This document shows positions 24,227 to 33,029 of a DNA stretch of 64,000 bases, piece by piece (position 1 is the first letter of the stretch; the number at the start of each line of letters is the position of its first letter). A program made the position numbers and the translations under genes. The notes below the pieces were generated by a model. The model ran no database searches, was not told where the DNA came from, and saw nothing but the letters and a program-made list of their open reading frames with translations. This DNA is from Hymenobacter mellowenesis (GTDB taxonomy: Bacteria; Bacteroidota; Bacteroidia; Cytophagales; Hymenobacteraceae): contig NZ_JAUQSX010000001.1 in the NCBI RefSeq assembly GCF_030581005.1, positions 372,001 to 436,000 of the forward strand. The letters run 5' to 3'.

Positions 24227-24229
24227 TTG
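24222..24229 (+). promoter_or_regulatory. -7 promoter element for the YceI operon
   Basis: TACATTTG matches the Bacteroidota TAnnTTTG exactly and shares five bases with the operator. The start codon is 72 bases downstream. No clean -33 TTTG is seen; TTCG at 24192-24195 is a weak candidate. Confidence 0.5.
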
Positions 24230-24301
24230 AATACGGGTGGTAGCCATTATCGCCCATCTATTTCACGTTTTGCATCCTGCGTTATCACACCTTCAAAAAC
24301 C

Positions 24302-24955
24302 ATGAAAAAGCTCCTCTCTCCCCTGCTATTTGCCGCTACCATTCTGTCGGGCCCTGTTCAAGCTGCTAATGGCCCGGCCACCAGCAAGCCCACCAACCCC
24401 GCCGTTGAAACTTACAAAGTGCAGCCTCAACTGAGCTCGCTCGGCTGGACGGGCAAGAAAATTGATGGCCAGCACAGTGGCACCGTCGGTTTCAAAGATG
24501 GCTCGGTTCAGGTAAGAGGCAGCCAGCTGGTGGGCGGCACGTTCGTCGTGGACATGACCTCCATCAAGAACACCGACCTCACGGACGCCGACTACAACGC
24601 CAAACTCGTTGGTCACCTGAAATCTGATGACTTCTTTGGCGTAGAGAAAAACCCCACCGCCACCTTCGTCATCACCAACATCAAGCCGCTGAAAGGCAGC
24701 GCCGCCGGCAACAACGCCACCATCACCGGCAACCTGACCATTAAGGGTAAAACCAACCCCATCAGCTTCCCCGCCAAAGTGGGCGTGAAAGACGGGGTGG
24801 CCGCCGCTTCGGGCACGGCCAGTATCGACCGCACGAAATACGACGTCACGTTTGGCTCGACGCTGTTCGGGGCGGCGGCCGACAAGGCCGTTGACGACAA
24901 TTTTTCACTGATTTTCAACGTCATCGCCAAAGTCAACGGCGTGGCCACCCGCTAA
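24302..24955 (+). CDS. YceI family protein
   Basis: Periplasmic lipid-binding-type beta-barrel protein of 217 residues; the family binds long-chain isoprenoids or similar ligands and is often stress-induced. It has a signal peptide (MKKLLSPLLFAATILSGPVQAA), then YKVQPQLSSLGWTGKKIDGQHSGTV, the typical first strands, and GTFVVDMTSIKNTDL, HLKSDDFFGVEKNPTATFV and ASIDRTKYDVTFGS, all hallmark blocks. ATG 24302 was preferred because it gives the signal peptide. It is followed by an LLM oxidoreductase gene after 46 bases, so the two are probably co-transcribed under the palindromic operator. Confidence 0.95.
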   Translation: MKKLLSPLLFAATILSGPVQAANGPATSKPTNPAVETYKVQPQLSSLGWTGKKIDGQHSGTVGFKDGSVQVRGSQLVGGTFVVDMTSIKNTDLTDADYNAKLVGHLKSDDFFGVEKNPTATFVITNIKPLKGSAAGNNATITGNLTIKGKTNPISFPAKVGVKDGVAAASGTASIDRTKYDVTFGSTLFGAAADKAVDDNFSLIFNVIAKVNGVATR

Positions 24956-25001
24956 GCGCCCCCGAGGCCAGTCCTACAAACAGCCCTTTAAAAACCTCAA
25001 G

Positions 25002-26045
25002 ATGGAAATTGGAATTGATAGTTTTGCGTCGCACCTGTTGCAAAACGGCGGCGACCACCTCAGCGGCACTGAGGCCATGCGCCTGCTGCTGGAGCGCATC
25101 GAGCGGGCCGACCAGGTCGGGCTCGACGTGTTCGGCATCGGCGAGCACCACCGGGCCGAATACCTCGACTCGGCCACGGCCGTGATATTGGCCGCCGCCG
25201 CGGCCCGCACCAAGCGCATTCGCCTCACCAGCGCCGTCACGGTGCTCTCGGCGGCCGACCCGGTGCGCGTGTTTCAGGAGTTTGCCACCCTGGACCTCAT
25301 CGCGCAGGGCCGGGCCGAAATGGTAGTGGGCCGGGGCTCCTCCACCGAAGCCTTCCCACTTTTCGGCTACAGCCTGAATGACTACGACGAGTTGTTTGCC
25401 GAGAAGCTGGAGCTGCTGCTGGCCATTCGAGACACCGAAAAAATCAGCTGGCAGGGCCGGTTCCGGCCGGCCCTGACGGGCCAGGGCGTGTACCCGCGCC
25501 CGGCGCAGGCGCAATTGCCCATCTGGCTGGGGGTGGGCGGCACGCCCGAGTCGTTTGTGCGGGCCGGCGCGCTGGGCCTGCCGCTGATGGTGGCCATCAT
25601 CGGGGGCGACACCCACCGCTTCCGGCCGCTGGTCGACCTCTACCGCGAAGCCGGCCGCCGGGCCGGGCACGCGCCCGAGCAGCTCAAAGTGGGCCTGCAC
25701 TCCCTAGGCTACGTGGCCCCTTCTACCGAAGAAGCCCTGGACGATTTCGCGCCCGGCTACATCCAGACCTTCGGCCAGCGCGCCCGTGAGCGGGGCGGCT
25801 TTCCGCCCACGCGGGCCCATGTGGAGGCGCAGGCCGGCCCGCTGGGGGCGCTGCTGGTGGGCAGCCCCGAGGAAGTAGCCGCCAAGATTCTGCGGCACAG
25901 CGAGGCGCTGGGCGGCATTTCCCGCGTCACCTTCCAGATGGACGTGGCCGTGCTGCCGCACGAAAAAGTGCTGCAAGCCACCGAATTGCTCGGCATCCGC
26001 GTGGCGCCGCTGTTGCGCCAGGATTCCGCTGCTAAAGCGAAGTAA
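25002..26045 (+). CDS. LLM class (luciferase-like) flavin-dependent oxidoreductase
   Basis: A 347-residue TIM-barrel monooxygenase using reduced FMN or F420; substrate unknown. Visible family blocks are IGEHHRAEYLDSATAVILAAAAARTKRIRLTSAVTVLSAADPVRVFQEFATLDLIAQGRAEMVVGRGS across residues 45-113, with the short pieces GEHHR and VGRGS especially typical, and LPIWLGVGGTPES near 172-184. It has no signal peptide. It follows yceI closely and ends before a strong terminator, suggesting a two-gene operon responding to one repressor. Confidence 0.93.
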   Translation: MEIGIDSFASHLLQNGGDHLSGTEAMRLLLERIERADQVGLDVFGIGEHHRAEYLDSATAVILAAAAARTKRIRLTSAVTVLSAADPVRVFQEFATLDLIAQGRAEMVVGRGSSTEAFPLFGYSLNDYDELFAEKLELLLAIRDTEKISWQGRFRPALTGQGVYPRPAQAQLPIWLGVGGTPESFVRAGALGLPLMVAIIGGDTHRFRPLVDLYREAGRRAGHAPEQLKVGLHSLGYVAPSTEEALDDFAPGYIQTFGQRARERGGFPPTRAHVEAQAGPLGALLVGSPEEVAAKILRHSEALGGISRVTFQMDVAVLPHEKVLQATELLGIRVAPLLRQDSAAKAK

Positions 26046-26122
26046 CTGCCAGCCTGATTGTTCCGCGCATCAGGCAGATTGCGTAGGATAACGAGCAGGC
26101 AAAAGTCGGGGCTTTCTATGTG

Positions 26123-26163
26123 CCGGTTGATTCAGGCCCTCAGGGGCTGAGTCAACCGGTTTT
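26123..26163 (+). terminator. Rho-independent terminator after the yceI-LLM pair
   Basis: CCGGTTGATTCAG pairs with CTGAGTCAACCGG (one wobble), extended inside by GGCCC/GGGGC, and TTTT follows. It lies 78 bases after the oxidoreductase stop. The remaining bases up to 26384 hold no supported gene. Confidence 0.85.
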
Positions 26164-26384
26164 GCGTTGGGAGTGGTGGCAGCTGTCGGCCAGATTTGCG
26201 CCAGAATTGCCCGCTACGTTTGCGCATCAGCTTGCCGGCGGGATGGCCGGAGCGGCGGGTGGCGCGACATCACGATGCTTCAGCCCGGCGCGCAGATGTC
26301 CGTCCCGACCGTCTTTCGCAGGCTCCGGGCCGGTTCCGGATGCCATATGCGGGTCTGACAATCTACTTCCCTACTCACTATTCC

Positions 26385-27410
26385 ATGAAGAAGCTTCTCC
26401 TTGCGGGCGCATTCGCCCTTGGCGCTGGCGCTGCCCAAGCCCAGCAGGCCGCGCCCTATCGCCTGCTCAGCACCATTACCATTGGCGGCGAGGGAGGCTG
26501 GGACTACCTGAGCGTGGACCCCGCTGGTGAGCGGCTCTACGTGTCGCACGGCCGGCAGGTGGAAGTGGTCGATTTGAAGACGCGCAAGGTCATCGGCACC
26601 ATCCCCGACACGCCCGGCGTGCACGGCATCGAGGTGGTGCCCGCCGCCGGGCGTGGCTACATCACCTGCGGGCGCACCAACACCTGCGTGGTGTTCGACC
26701 TGAAAACGCTCAAGCCCATCGGCGCGCCCATCCCCACTGGCCCCAAGCCCGACGCGCTGTTTTACGACGCCTTCTCGAAGCGCGTGTTTCTCTTCAGCAA
26801 CGACGGCGGCAAAAGCACCGTGCTTGACGCCGCCACCGGCGCCGTGGTAGGCACCGCCGAGCTGGGCGGCGACGTGGAAGCTCCCGCCACCGACGGCAAA
26901 GGCACCATTTTCGTCAACCTCGAAGACAAGGGTGAAGTCATCGCCTTCGACGCCAAAACCCTAGCCGTGCGCCGACGCAGCCGCCTGGCGCCCGGCGAAG
27001 AGCCCACCGGCCTCGGCTACGACCCCAAAACCAACCGCCTGTTCAGCGCCTGCGCTAATGAGAAGCTGGTGGTGACGGACAGCAAAACCGGCCAGCAGGT
27101 GGCCGTGCTGCCCATCGGCCGGGGCGCCGACGGCGCCGTATTCGACCCGACAACGGGTAATGTGGTGACGTCGAACGGCGCCTCGGGCACGTTCACGGTC
27201 ATTCACCAGGACTCGCCTACGAAGTACCGCGTGGTGGGCGACGTGCCCACGGCGCGCGGGGCCCGCACCATTGCGCTGGACCCGAAAACCCACCACCTCT
27301 TCACCTGCACGGCCGACTACGGCCCCGCCCCCGCCCCTACGGCCGAGAACCCGAAACCACGCCCCAGCATTGTGCCCGGCACGTTCCGGGTACTGGAATA
27401 CGGGAAGTAA
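26385..27410 (+). CDS. YncE-like secreted beta-propeller protein
   Basis: A 341-residue secreted protein. After the signal peptide (MKKLLLAGAFALGAGAAQA), about seven repeats with the pattern xxRLYVSHGxxVEVVDLKTxKVIGTI run to the end (YISCG-type and TVLDAATGAVVGT copies included), giving a seven-bladed propeller. Such proteins bind ligands or DNA in other bacteria, but none can be named here. The start at 26385 is favoured over the upstream in-frame reading because of the signal peptide. Single gene; a palindromic repeat follows the stop. Confidence 0.88.
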   Translation: MKKLLLAGAFALGAGAAQAQQAAPYRLLSTITIGGEGGWDYLSVDPAGERLYVSHGRQVEVVDLKTRKVIGTIPDTPGVHGIEVVPAAGRGYITCGRTNTCVVFDLKTLKPIGAPIPTGPKPDALFYDAFSKRVFLFSNDGGKSTVLDAATGAVVGTAELGGDVEAPATDGKGTIFVNLEDKGEVIAFDAKTLAVRRRSRLAPGEEPTGLGYDPKTNRLFSACANEKLVVTDSKTGQQVAVLPIGRGADGAVFDPTTGNVVTSNGASGTFTVIHQDSPTKYRVVGDVPTARGARTIALDPKTHHLFTCTADYGPAPAPTAENPKPRPSIVPGTFRVLEYGK

Positions 27411-27441
27411 GAAATGCGGCGAAAGCAGTTGTAGTAAAAAT

Positions 27442-27538
27442 AGAACGTCATGCTGAGCGTAGCGAAGCATCTTTACCGTGCGAGTAAATGATTACTTCGG
27501 CACGCGAGATGCTTCGGCTGCGCTCAGCATGACGTTCT
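27442..27538. repeat. Long inverted repeat of the GAACGTCATG family, between convergent genes
   Basis: AGAACGTCATGCTGAGCG, then AGCGAAGCATC, pairs with GATGCTTCG, then CGCTCAGCATGACGTTCT. The inner portion is divergent: the left inner arm reads TTTACCGTGCGAG while the right reads CGGCACGCGA, like a hybrid of two subfamilies. It lies between convergent genes. Confidence 0.85.
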
Positions 27539-27564
27539 GTTTGCTTGTCACCTCTGACCCTTTC

Positions 27565-27783
27565 TTACTTGCCCTCGCGGTTCAGGGCGATGCACAGGGG
27601 GCAGCGGGGGCGCGTTTCGGCTATTTGATGGGGCTCGTAGTATTGCCATTCGCCGCTGCTTTTCACGGTCTGGCCTTCGGGGCACGCGTCGTTGTCGTGA
27701 AACGGGTAGCGCACAGGCTCCGGCGCGGGGGCCATGATGCCCGTGACGTGCTGGGTGTGGCGAAAAAAAGGAGGCGTCTTCAT
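27565..27783 (-). CDS. Small conserved-looking protein with CPLC motif, function unknown
   Basis: A 72-residue protein rich in His, Pro, Tyr and aromatic residues: RYPFHDNDACPEGQTVKSSG followed by EWQYYEPHQIAETRPRCPLC. The Cys pair near the C-terminus and the Cys in NDACPEG, with nearby His, could bind a metal. The composition is far from that of an antisense ORF. The start is ATG 27783; a TTG immediately before it is in frame. I do not recognise a family. It is convergent with the propeller gene and upstream of the PAP2 gene on the same strand. Confidence 0.5.
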   Translation of the reverse strand: MKTPPFFRHTQHVTGIMAPAPEPVRYPFHDNDACPEGQTVKSSGEWQYYEPHQIAETRPRCPLCIALNREGK

Positions 27784-27854
27784 CAAGAAATAGCTGTGGC
27801 GGGAAGTAGCGAGGTCAATCTGGTCGGGAAGCTACCGGCCAATTCTGTGCAGAT

Positions 27855-28511
27855 TTAGGTTAGTGGCCGGGTGGGCGGCAGCAGCACGTACACGCCCGTG
27901 ACCCAGCCCAGCGCCGCTATCCAGCCCGAAAGCACGTCGCTGGGGTAATGCACGCCTAGGTACACCCGCGAAAAGCCCACGCCCAGCACGAACAGCCCCC
28001 CCGGCAGCCACACCCGCCAGCGCCGCCGGGCCAGCAGCAGGCCCAGCGCCAGCACCACCGCGGCCGAGCCCATGGCGTGCCCACTGGGAAAGCTGTAGGA
28101 CGTTTCCGGCGCCAACGACACCCAGAACGCCGGCCGGGGCCGCCCCAACAGGGCCTTGGCCAGCAGGTTGAGGGCGGCGGCCCCGCCCACGGCCAGCCCG
28201 AAAAACCCGGCGTAACGGTAGTGCCGACGCCACACCAGCCCGCCGGTGAATAGCCCGGCGAATACCGTCATCGGCACGGGCCCGCCGATGGTGGTGAAGA
28301 ACAGGCTGAGCGAATCGAGCGCCGGCCGTGCGTGCGCGTGGGCCCAGCGCAGAATCTGCAGGTCGCCGTAGAAGCCTTCGCCTTCTTCAATTTCGGAGCT
28401 GGCTTTGAGGAAAACAGCCCACGGCAACACCACGCCCAGGAGCAGCAACCAGAGCAGGTGCCGACGGTGCGCCAGCAGCTTGTGCAGCAGGTGGTTGAAG
28501 AGCGAAGTCAT
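27855..28511 (-). CDS. PAP2 family lipid phosphatase
   Basis: Integral membrane phosphatase of 218 residues. The three motifs are complete: KALLGRPRP, SFPSGHAMG and SRVYLGVHYPSD, with the catalytic His residues. Five to six hydrophobic helices are visible. It may dephosphorylate undecaprenyl pyrophosphate or another lipid phosphate. The ATG at 28511 (MTSLFNHLLHKLL) lies 14 bases downstream of the TonB receptor stop, so the two genes are probably one operon. The longer ORF start would overlap that receptor. Confidence 0.92.
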   Translation of the reverse strand: MTSLFNHLLHKLLAHRRHLLWLLLLGVVLPWAVFLKASSEIEEGEGFYGDLQILRWAHAHARPALDSLSLFFTTIGGPVPMTVFAGLFTGGLVWRRHYRYAGFFGLAVGGAAALNLLAKALLGRPRPAFWVSLAPETSYSFPSGHAMGSAAVVLALGLLLARRRWRVWLPGGLFVLGVGFSRVYLGVHYPSDVLSGWIAALGWVTGVYVLLPPTRPLT

Positions 28512-28525
28512 GCCCACGATGCTCT

Positions 28526-30946
28526 TTATTCGAAGCCGCCGCCTTCGTCGTCCCGCTGCTTCTTGTCCGGTTTGGCGTTGCGGTTCTGGCCGAAACGGTA
28601 GGTGAATCCCAGGAAGGCAATGCGCGACTCGCGCTTGAAGTGGCTGGCCGTGGCCAAATCGGCCCCGTAGGCCGTGAAATCGAAGTGCAGGGTGTTGAAC
28701 ACGTCGGCCACCCGCAGCGTGATGGTGCCCCGGTCGCCCAGCACGTTGTATTTGGTGGCGAAGTCGACGTTGAAATTGCCGCTGCGCGTGCCTTGGGCCG
28801 AATTGATGGGCGAGCGGTAGTTCAGCGCCAGCTGCGCATCCAGCCGCTTGCCGAGCGTGAACACGTTGTTGAGCCGCGTGGTGAAAACCTGGCTGACCGT
28901 GTTGATGGGCGTGCCATCGACCGAAGCGCCCACGATGAGCCGACGGAAGGTGGAGGCCGTGGCGTTGGCCTTCCACCAAGCGGTGAGGGGGCTGGCGGCC
29001 ACGATTTCGAGGCCGTAGGTGGTTTCGGTGCCCAGGTTTTGGCGGGTGGTGCTCGTGACGAGGTTGCCGGTGAGCGGGTCGGTGATGACGCGGCGGAAGC
29101 CTTGGGCCGTGTTGGTTTCGGCGCGGTAGAAGCCCGTGGTGTTCAGGCTGCGGCCGTTGGCGAAGCTGATTTCGTGGCCCAGCTCCACCGAATGCACGTA
29201 TTCGGGCAGCAGTTGCGGGTTGCCGGTCACGAGGTTGAGCTGGTCGGAGCGGTCGGTGAAGGGGTTCAGCTCGCTGGCGTCGGGCCGCTGGATGCGCTTG
29301 GAGTAGCTCAGCTGCACGCGCTGCTCGTGGGGCAAATCATACGCCAGCACCGCGCTGGGAAAGAGGGCCAGATACTGCTGGGTGAATTTTTCGCTGGTAG
29401 CCACCTGGTTGCCGTCGAGGTTGGTTTGCTCGGCGCGTAGGCCGGCCTGGTAGCTGAATTTGCCTTTCGCCCCGGCATAAATGCCGTAGGCCGCCTGCAC
29501 GTACTGGTTGTAAACGAAGCGGTTCGAGGGGTCGAAGCCCAGAGCGGGCGTGCTGCTGAAATGGTAGTCGATATCGTACTGCCGCAGGCTGCTGCGCGCC
29601 CCCACCTCGAAGCGGCTTTTCTCGCCCAGCGGGTGCACGTAGTCGATTTGGGCCGTGCCCTGCTGGGTGCGGGTGGTGGTGCGCTGTTGTTGCTGCACCA
29701 GCCGGGTATCGGCGTACAGGATATTGGAAGCCACGTCGTTGTCGGCCAGCAGGGGCGTGTATACGGCGCTGGCTGTCAGCTCGCGGCCCTTGTGCTGCTC
29801 CCAGATGCGGCGGTAGTCGGCAGTCACGTCGGCCGAGCGGTAGGTGCCGGTGCCGACGTTGCGGCGGCGGCTGGTGCCGGCCGGCACCACTTGGTCGCCC
29901 AGGGCCGCGTTCACCTGCCGCGAATCCAGGGTTTCGTCGTTGGCCAGCGGGTTGAAGCGCGGCTGCACGGCCAGCGTGAGGGTTTGCTCCGGCGTGAGGG
30001 CGTAGTCGAAGCCCAGGCGGGCGGCGTGGGAGGTTTGCAGGTTGGTGCCGGCGCGGTCCTGGTGCAGCACCAGGTTGTCGGTGCCGGCGCGGGTGGTCTG
30101 GTCCAGGGTGCCGTTGATGCGGCGGCTGTCGCGGCGGAAATCGTAGGAGCCGAACCAGTTGAGGTTGCCTTTGCGGTAGTTCAGGCTCAGGGCCGTGTTG
30201 TACTTGTCGCCGGTGCCCACCAGGGCCGTGGCCTGCCCGTTGAGGCCGTCGCGCTGTTCTTTCTTGAGGATGATGTTGAGGATGCCACCCGCGCCACTGG
30301 CGTCATAGCGCGCCGAGGGGTTGGTCACCACTTCCACGCTTTGGATGCTGCTGGCCGGAATCTGGTCGAGCGTGGTGCCGGTGGGCTTGCCATCGATGAA
30401 AATGGTGACGCCGCCGGAGCCGCGAATGCTCACCGCGCCGGTCTGGTCCACGGTCACGGAGGGCACGTTTTGCAGCACGTCGATGGCCGTGCCGCCGCTC
30501 ACGGTCAGGTCCTTGCTCACGTCGATGACTTTTTTGTCGAGGCCGCCCGTCACCACGGCCCGCTCGGCCGTCACCACCACGTCATTGAGCTGGGTGGCGG
30601 CGGTGCGCAGCTTCAGGGTGCCCAGCGCCAGCACGGGGGCGCCGGCCGTGAGGCTGATGATGCGCCGGCCGGTGCGGTAGCCCACGGCCGTGGCCCGCAG
30701 CACGTACTGGCCCAGCGGCAGTTGCGCCAGCTCGAACGCGCCCGCCTCGCTGGCCTGGGCGCCGGCCACGAAGGTCGAATCGGCACTGCGCAGCACCACC
30801 ACGCTGGCAAAGGAGATTGGCTGATTGGTGCCCGCCTCCTGCAAGGTGCCGCGCACCGTGCCCGGCTGGGCCTGCGCCGCCAGCCCAAATCCCACTAGCA
30901 AACCCACCAAAAGCCCCAACCGGGACAGCACATTTTTTCGCAACAT
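28526..30946 (-). CDS. TonB-dependent receptor, outer-membrane beta-barrel family
   Basis: Outer-membrane transporter-like protein of 806 residues. It has a signal peptide (NVLSRLGLLVGLLVGFGLAA), a carboxypeptidase-regulatory-like domain (RGTLQEAGTNQPISFASVVV...), then a plug with LNDVVVTAERAVV and VDQTGAVSIRGSGGVTIFID. The C-terminal half is a barrel of the CarboxypepD/OMP_b-brl_3 kind that is common in Bacteroidota (KIQRPDASELNPF, LNPFTDRSDQLNLVTGNP). It has no SusD partner nearby, so it is not a SusC-type glycan importer. The ATG at 30946 gives the signal peptide. Ligand unknown. Confidence 0.92.
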   Translation of the reverse strand: MLRKNVLSRLGLLVGLLVGFGLAAQAQPGTVRGTLQEAGTNQPISFASVVVLRSADSTFVAGAQASEAGAFELAQLPLGQYVLRATAVGYRTGRRIISLTAGAPVLALGTLKLRTAATQLNDVVVTAERAVVTGGLDKKVIDVSKDLTVSGGTAIDVLQNVPSVTVDQTGAVSIRGSGGVTIFIDGKPTGTTLDQIPASSIQSVEVVTNPSARYDASGAGGILNIILKKEQRDGLNGQATALVGTGDKYNTALSLNYRKGNLNWFGSYDFRRDSRRINGTLDQTTRAGTDNLVLHQDRAGTNLQTSHAARLGFDYALTPEQTLTLAVQPRFNPLANDETLDSRQVNAALGDQVVPAGTSRRRNVGTGTYRSADVTADYRRIWEQHKGRELTASAVYTPLLADNDVASNILYADTRLVQQQQRTTTRTQQGTAQIDYVHPLGEKSRFEVGARSSLRQYDIDYHFSSTPALGFDPSNRFVYNQYVQAAYGIYAGAKGKFSYQAGLRAEQTNLDGNQVATSEKFTQQYLALFPSAVLAYDLPHEQRVQLSYSKRIQRPDASELNPFTDRSDQLNLVTGNPQLLPEYVHSVELGHEISFANGRSLNTTGFYRAETNTAQGFRRVITDPLTGNLVTSTTRQNLGTETTYGLEIVAASPLTAWWKANATASTFRRLIVGASVDGTPINTVSQVFTTRLNNVFTLGKRLDAQLALNYRSPINSAQGTRSGNFNVDFATKYNVLGDRGTITLRVADVFNTLHFDFTAYGADLATASHFKRESRIAFLGFTYRFGQNRNAKPDKKQRDDEGGGFE

Positions 30947-31048
30947 TCTCCTGATTATTAATACAAACACCACCCGCATCCAACGTTCTTTCAGTAAAAG
31001 TCCTGCCGACCAGGGTGGCCGGCAGGACACTCTTTTTCAATCCTAGTT

Positions 31049-31480
31049 TTATTGGGCAACCACCTTGCCGTCGGCCGTGAACAGCACGTCCTGCGACTTG
31101 CCGGCTTTGCTCACTTCAGCTTCGTACACGGTGCGGCCGTCGGCTTTCACGATGGTGGCGGCTTCCTTCACTTGGTAAGTTTTGTAGTCGCGAGCCAGGG
31201 TGGCGCGCACGGCGGCGGGCAGCTGAGCGGCTTTCATGTCGGTTTCGGTTTCCTGCCACACGCCGGCGGGCGTAATCACGGCCGACATGGTCTGGCCATT
31301 CTGCTTGAAGCCGGCTTCGTAGTCGGCCCCTTCCTTTTCCCAAGCCACGGTTTTCACCGCCGGGAACTTGGCTTTGAAGGCAGCTTTGGCAGCGGCGGGC
31401 ACTTGGGCGGCGGGTACTTTCTGGGCCTGGGCCTTCTCGGCGAGCAGGGCCGCCACGGCGAGCATCAGCAAGGTTTTCAT
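31049..31480 (-). CDS. PepSY-like periplasmic protein
   Basis: A 143-residue secreted protein. After a signal peptide (MKTLLMLAVAALLAEKAQA) come two tandem repeats of the PepSY-like fold: VPAAAKAAFKAKFPAVKTVAWEKEGADYEAGF and LPAAVRATLARDYKTYQVKEAATIVKADGRTVYEAEV. Such proteins are common next to two-component systems and TonB receptors in Bacteroidota. It stands between the TonB receptor gene and the two-component system, all on the minus strand. Role unknown. Confidence 0.88.
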   Translation of the reverse strand: MKTLLMLAVAALLAEKAQAQKVPAAQVPAAAKAAFKAKFPAVKTVAWEKEGADYEAGFKQNGQTMSAVITPAGVWQETETDMKAAQLPAAVRATLARDYKTYQVKEAATIVKADGRTVYEAEVSKAGKSQDVLFTADGKVVAQ

Positions 31481-31631
31481 GGAGTTTGCGCGGTTTGGTT
31501 GGTTGAAGTACCCCGCAAACCTATCGGCCGAATCTGGCGCTATTCTGTATGGCCGCTTTTTTCGGCAGGAGCGTTGAATGCGCTTTGGCCGGATTAACCA
31601 ATAGAGCCGTTTAGAAAGTCATTCAAACAGT

Positions 31632-31750
31632 CAGCACGTCATGTCGAGCGCAGCCGAGACATCTCGTGTGCCGAAATAATCAAAATCGATTCAACGATTG
31701 AGTTACTACCTCACGCGAGATGTCTCGGCAAGCTCGACATGACCGTGCTG
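31632..31750. repeat. Long inverted repeat of the palindromic family with altered ends
   Basis: CAGCACGTCATGTCGAGC...GCCGAGACATCTCG pairs with CGAGATGTCTCGG...GCTCGACATGACCGTGCTG, with one inserted base. The outer ends read CAGCACG/CGTGCTG instead of AGAACG/CGTTCT, and both ends carry the change. Confidence 0.85.
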
Positions 31751-31778
31751 CTTACGCTGTTTCAACCAACCACCAGCG

Positions 31779-33029
31779 CTAAAACGTCACCCGCAGCGTG
31801 TGCAGGCTGCCGACCGGCGCGTACGCATACGTCAGCCGGAAGCCGTAGTAGGTGCAGATTTGCTCCGCGATGGACAGGCCCAGGCCGGGCGAGTCGGAGG
31901 CGGCGTTGTGCTTGCGGAAGCGGCCGAGCAGCAGCATGGGGTCGGTGCGTAGTTCGGGGCCGGTGTTGGTGATTTCCAGGGCGGCGGCCGTGAGGCGCAC
32001 CTGTAGCTGGCCGCCCTGCACGTTGTGCTTCACCGCGTTCTGCAGCAGGTTGCCCACCAGCGACTCGGCCAGCGCCGGGTGCATCACCAGCGCCACGGGC
32101 GGCAGTGGGTCCACCTGCGGGTTCACCGCTTTGGCTTCCATAAAATCCTGGAGCTGGCGCAGCTTTTCCTGCACCACGCCGTCCAGCTGCACGGGGCGGC
32201 CGTCGCTGCCAAACTGCCGGTTTTCAATCTTGCTGAGCAGCGTGAGGGCTTGGTGCAGGCGCGAGAGGCGCCGGGCGGCGCGGTACACGTCCTGCACGGC
32301 GGCCAGGGTGCGCTCGGGCAGCTCGGGGTCCTGCACCAGCTGCTCCAGCTGGGCCTGCATGATGGCCAGCGGGGTCTGGGTTTCGTGGGCCGCGTTTTCG
32401 GTAAATTCCTTGAGGGCGCGGTAGTCGGCGGCTACGCGCTGGGTGAGCTGGGCCACGGCCTGGTTCAATTCGCTGAACTCGTCGATGGGCGTTTCGGGCA
32501 GCTCCAGCGACTGCGGCTGCTGCAGCTGGTAGCCGCGCAGGGCCTTGAGCGTGCGCCGAAACGGCGCCCACAGCCAGCGCGAAAGCCACTGGTTCAGCAG
32601 CAGCAGGCTGCCGAAGAGCAGCGTCATCACCGCCAGCATTACCATGAGGATGACCTTGAGAATGTCCTCGGTTTCGAGCAAGGACTTGCGCAGCGTGAGC
32701 CAGTGCGGCTGCCCCCGCACCGCCACCGGAAACGAGATGACGCGAAACGGCACCGCCTCGTGCTCGATGGTGTCGAAGATGATGGTGTCGCGCAGGCTTT
32801 CGGACCGGGTGGGGCCGTCGATGGTCAGCTCCTGCGGCATAGTAATGGTGGGCAGCGCGCCCGTCGCCCGGATGCGCTCGGTGAGGTAGACGCGCTGCTG
32901 CTGCAGCTGCTCGTCCACCTCGTGGGCCAGGGCGTATTGCAGGCCGCCGTAGAGCAAGCCCGTGCCCAGCACGAAAAGCAGGGCGCTCAGGCCCAGGTAG
33001 TAGCGGTTGGTGCGGGCAAGAAGCTTCAC
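31779..33029 (-). CDS. Sensor histidine kinase (OmpR-system partner)
   Basis: Membrane kinase of 416 residues. Transmembrane helices lie near 12-32 and 123-147, with a periplasmic sensor domain of about 90 residues between. The H-box is FTENAAHETQTPLA (His about 216), the N-box NLLQNAVKHN, and the last G-box SPGLGLSIAEQI. The first G-box is unusual (ITNTGP rather than DNGxG). The start is GTG, overlapping the stop of the response regulator by four bases (GTGA), so translation is coupled. It is divergent from a TolC-HlyD-RND operon, which it probably controls. Confidence 0.92.
   Translation of the reverse strand: MKLLARTNRYYLGLSALLFVLGTGLLYGGLQYALAHEVDEQLQQQRVYLTERIRATGALPTITMPQELTIDGPTRSESLRDTIIFDTIEHEAVPFRVISFPVAVRGQPHWLTLRKSLLETEDILKVILMVMLAVMTLLFGSLLLLNQWLSRWLWAPFRRTLKALRGYQLQQPQSLELPETPIDEFSELNQAVAQLTQRVAADYRALKEFTENAAHETQTPLAIMQAQLEQLVQDPELPERTLAAVQDVYRAARRLSRLHQALTLLSKIENRQFGSDGRPVQLDGVVQEKLRQLQDFMEAKAVNPQVDPLPPVALVMHPALAESLVGNLLQNAVKHNVQGGQLQVRLTAAALEITNTGPELRTDPMLLLGRFRKHNAASDSPGLGLSIAEQICTYYGFRLTYAYAPVGSLHTLRVTF

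Noticed and set aside
29561..30898. A 445-codon plus-strand frame opposite the TonB-dependent receptor
   Set aside because: Low-complexity Val/Gly/His/Ala composition and no family; the minus strand encodes plug and barrel.
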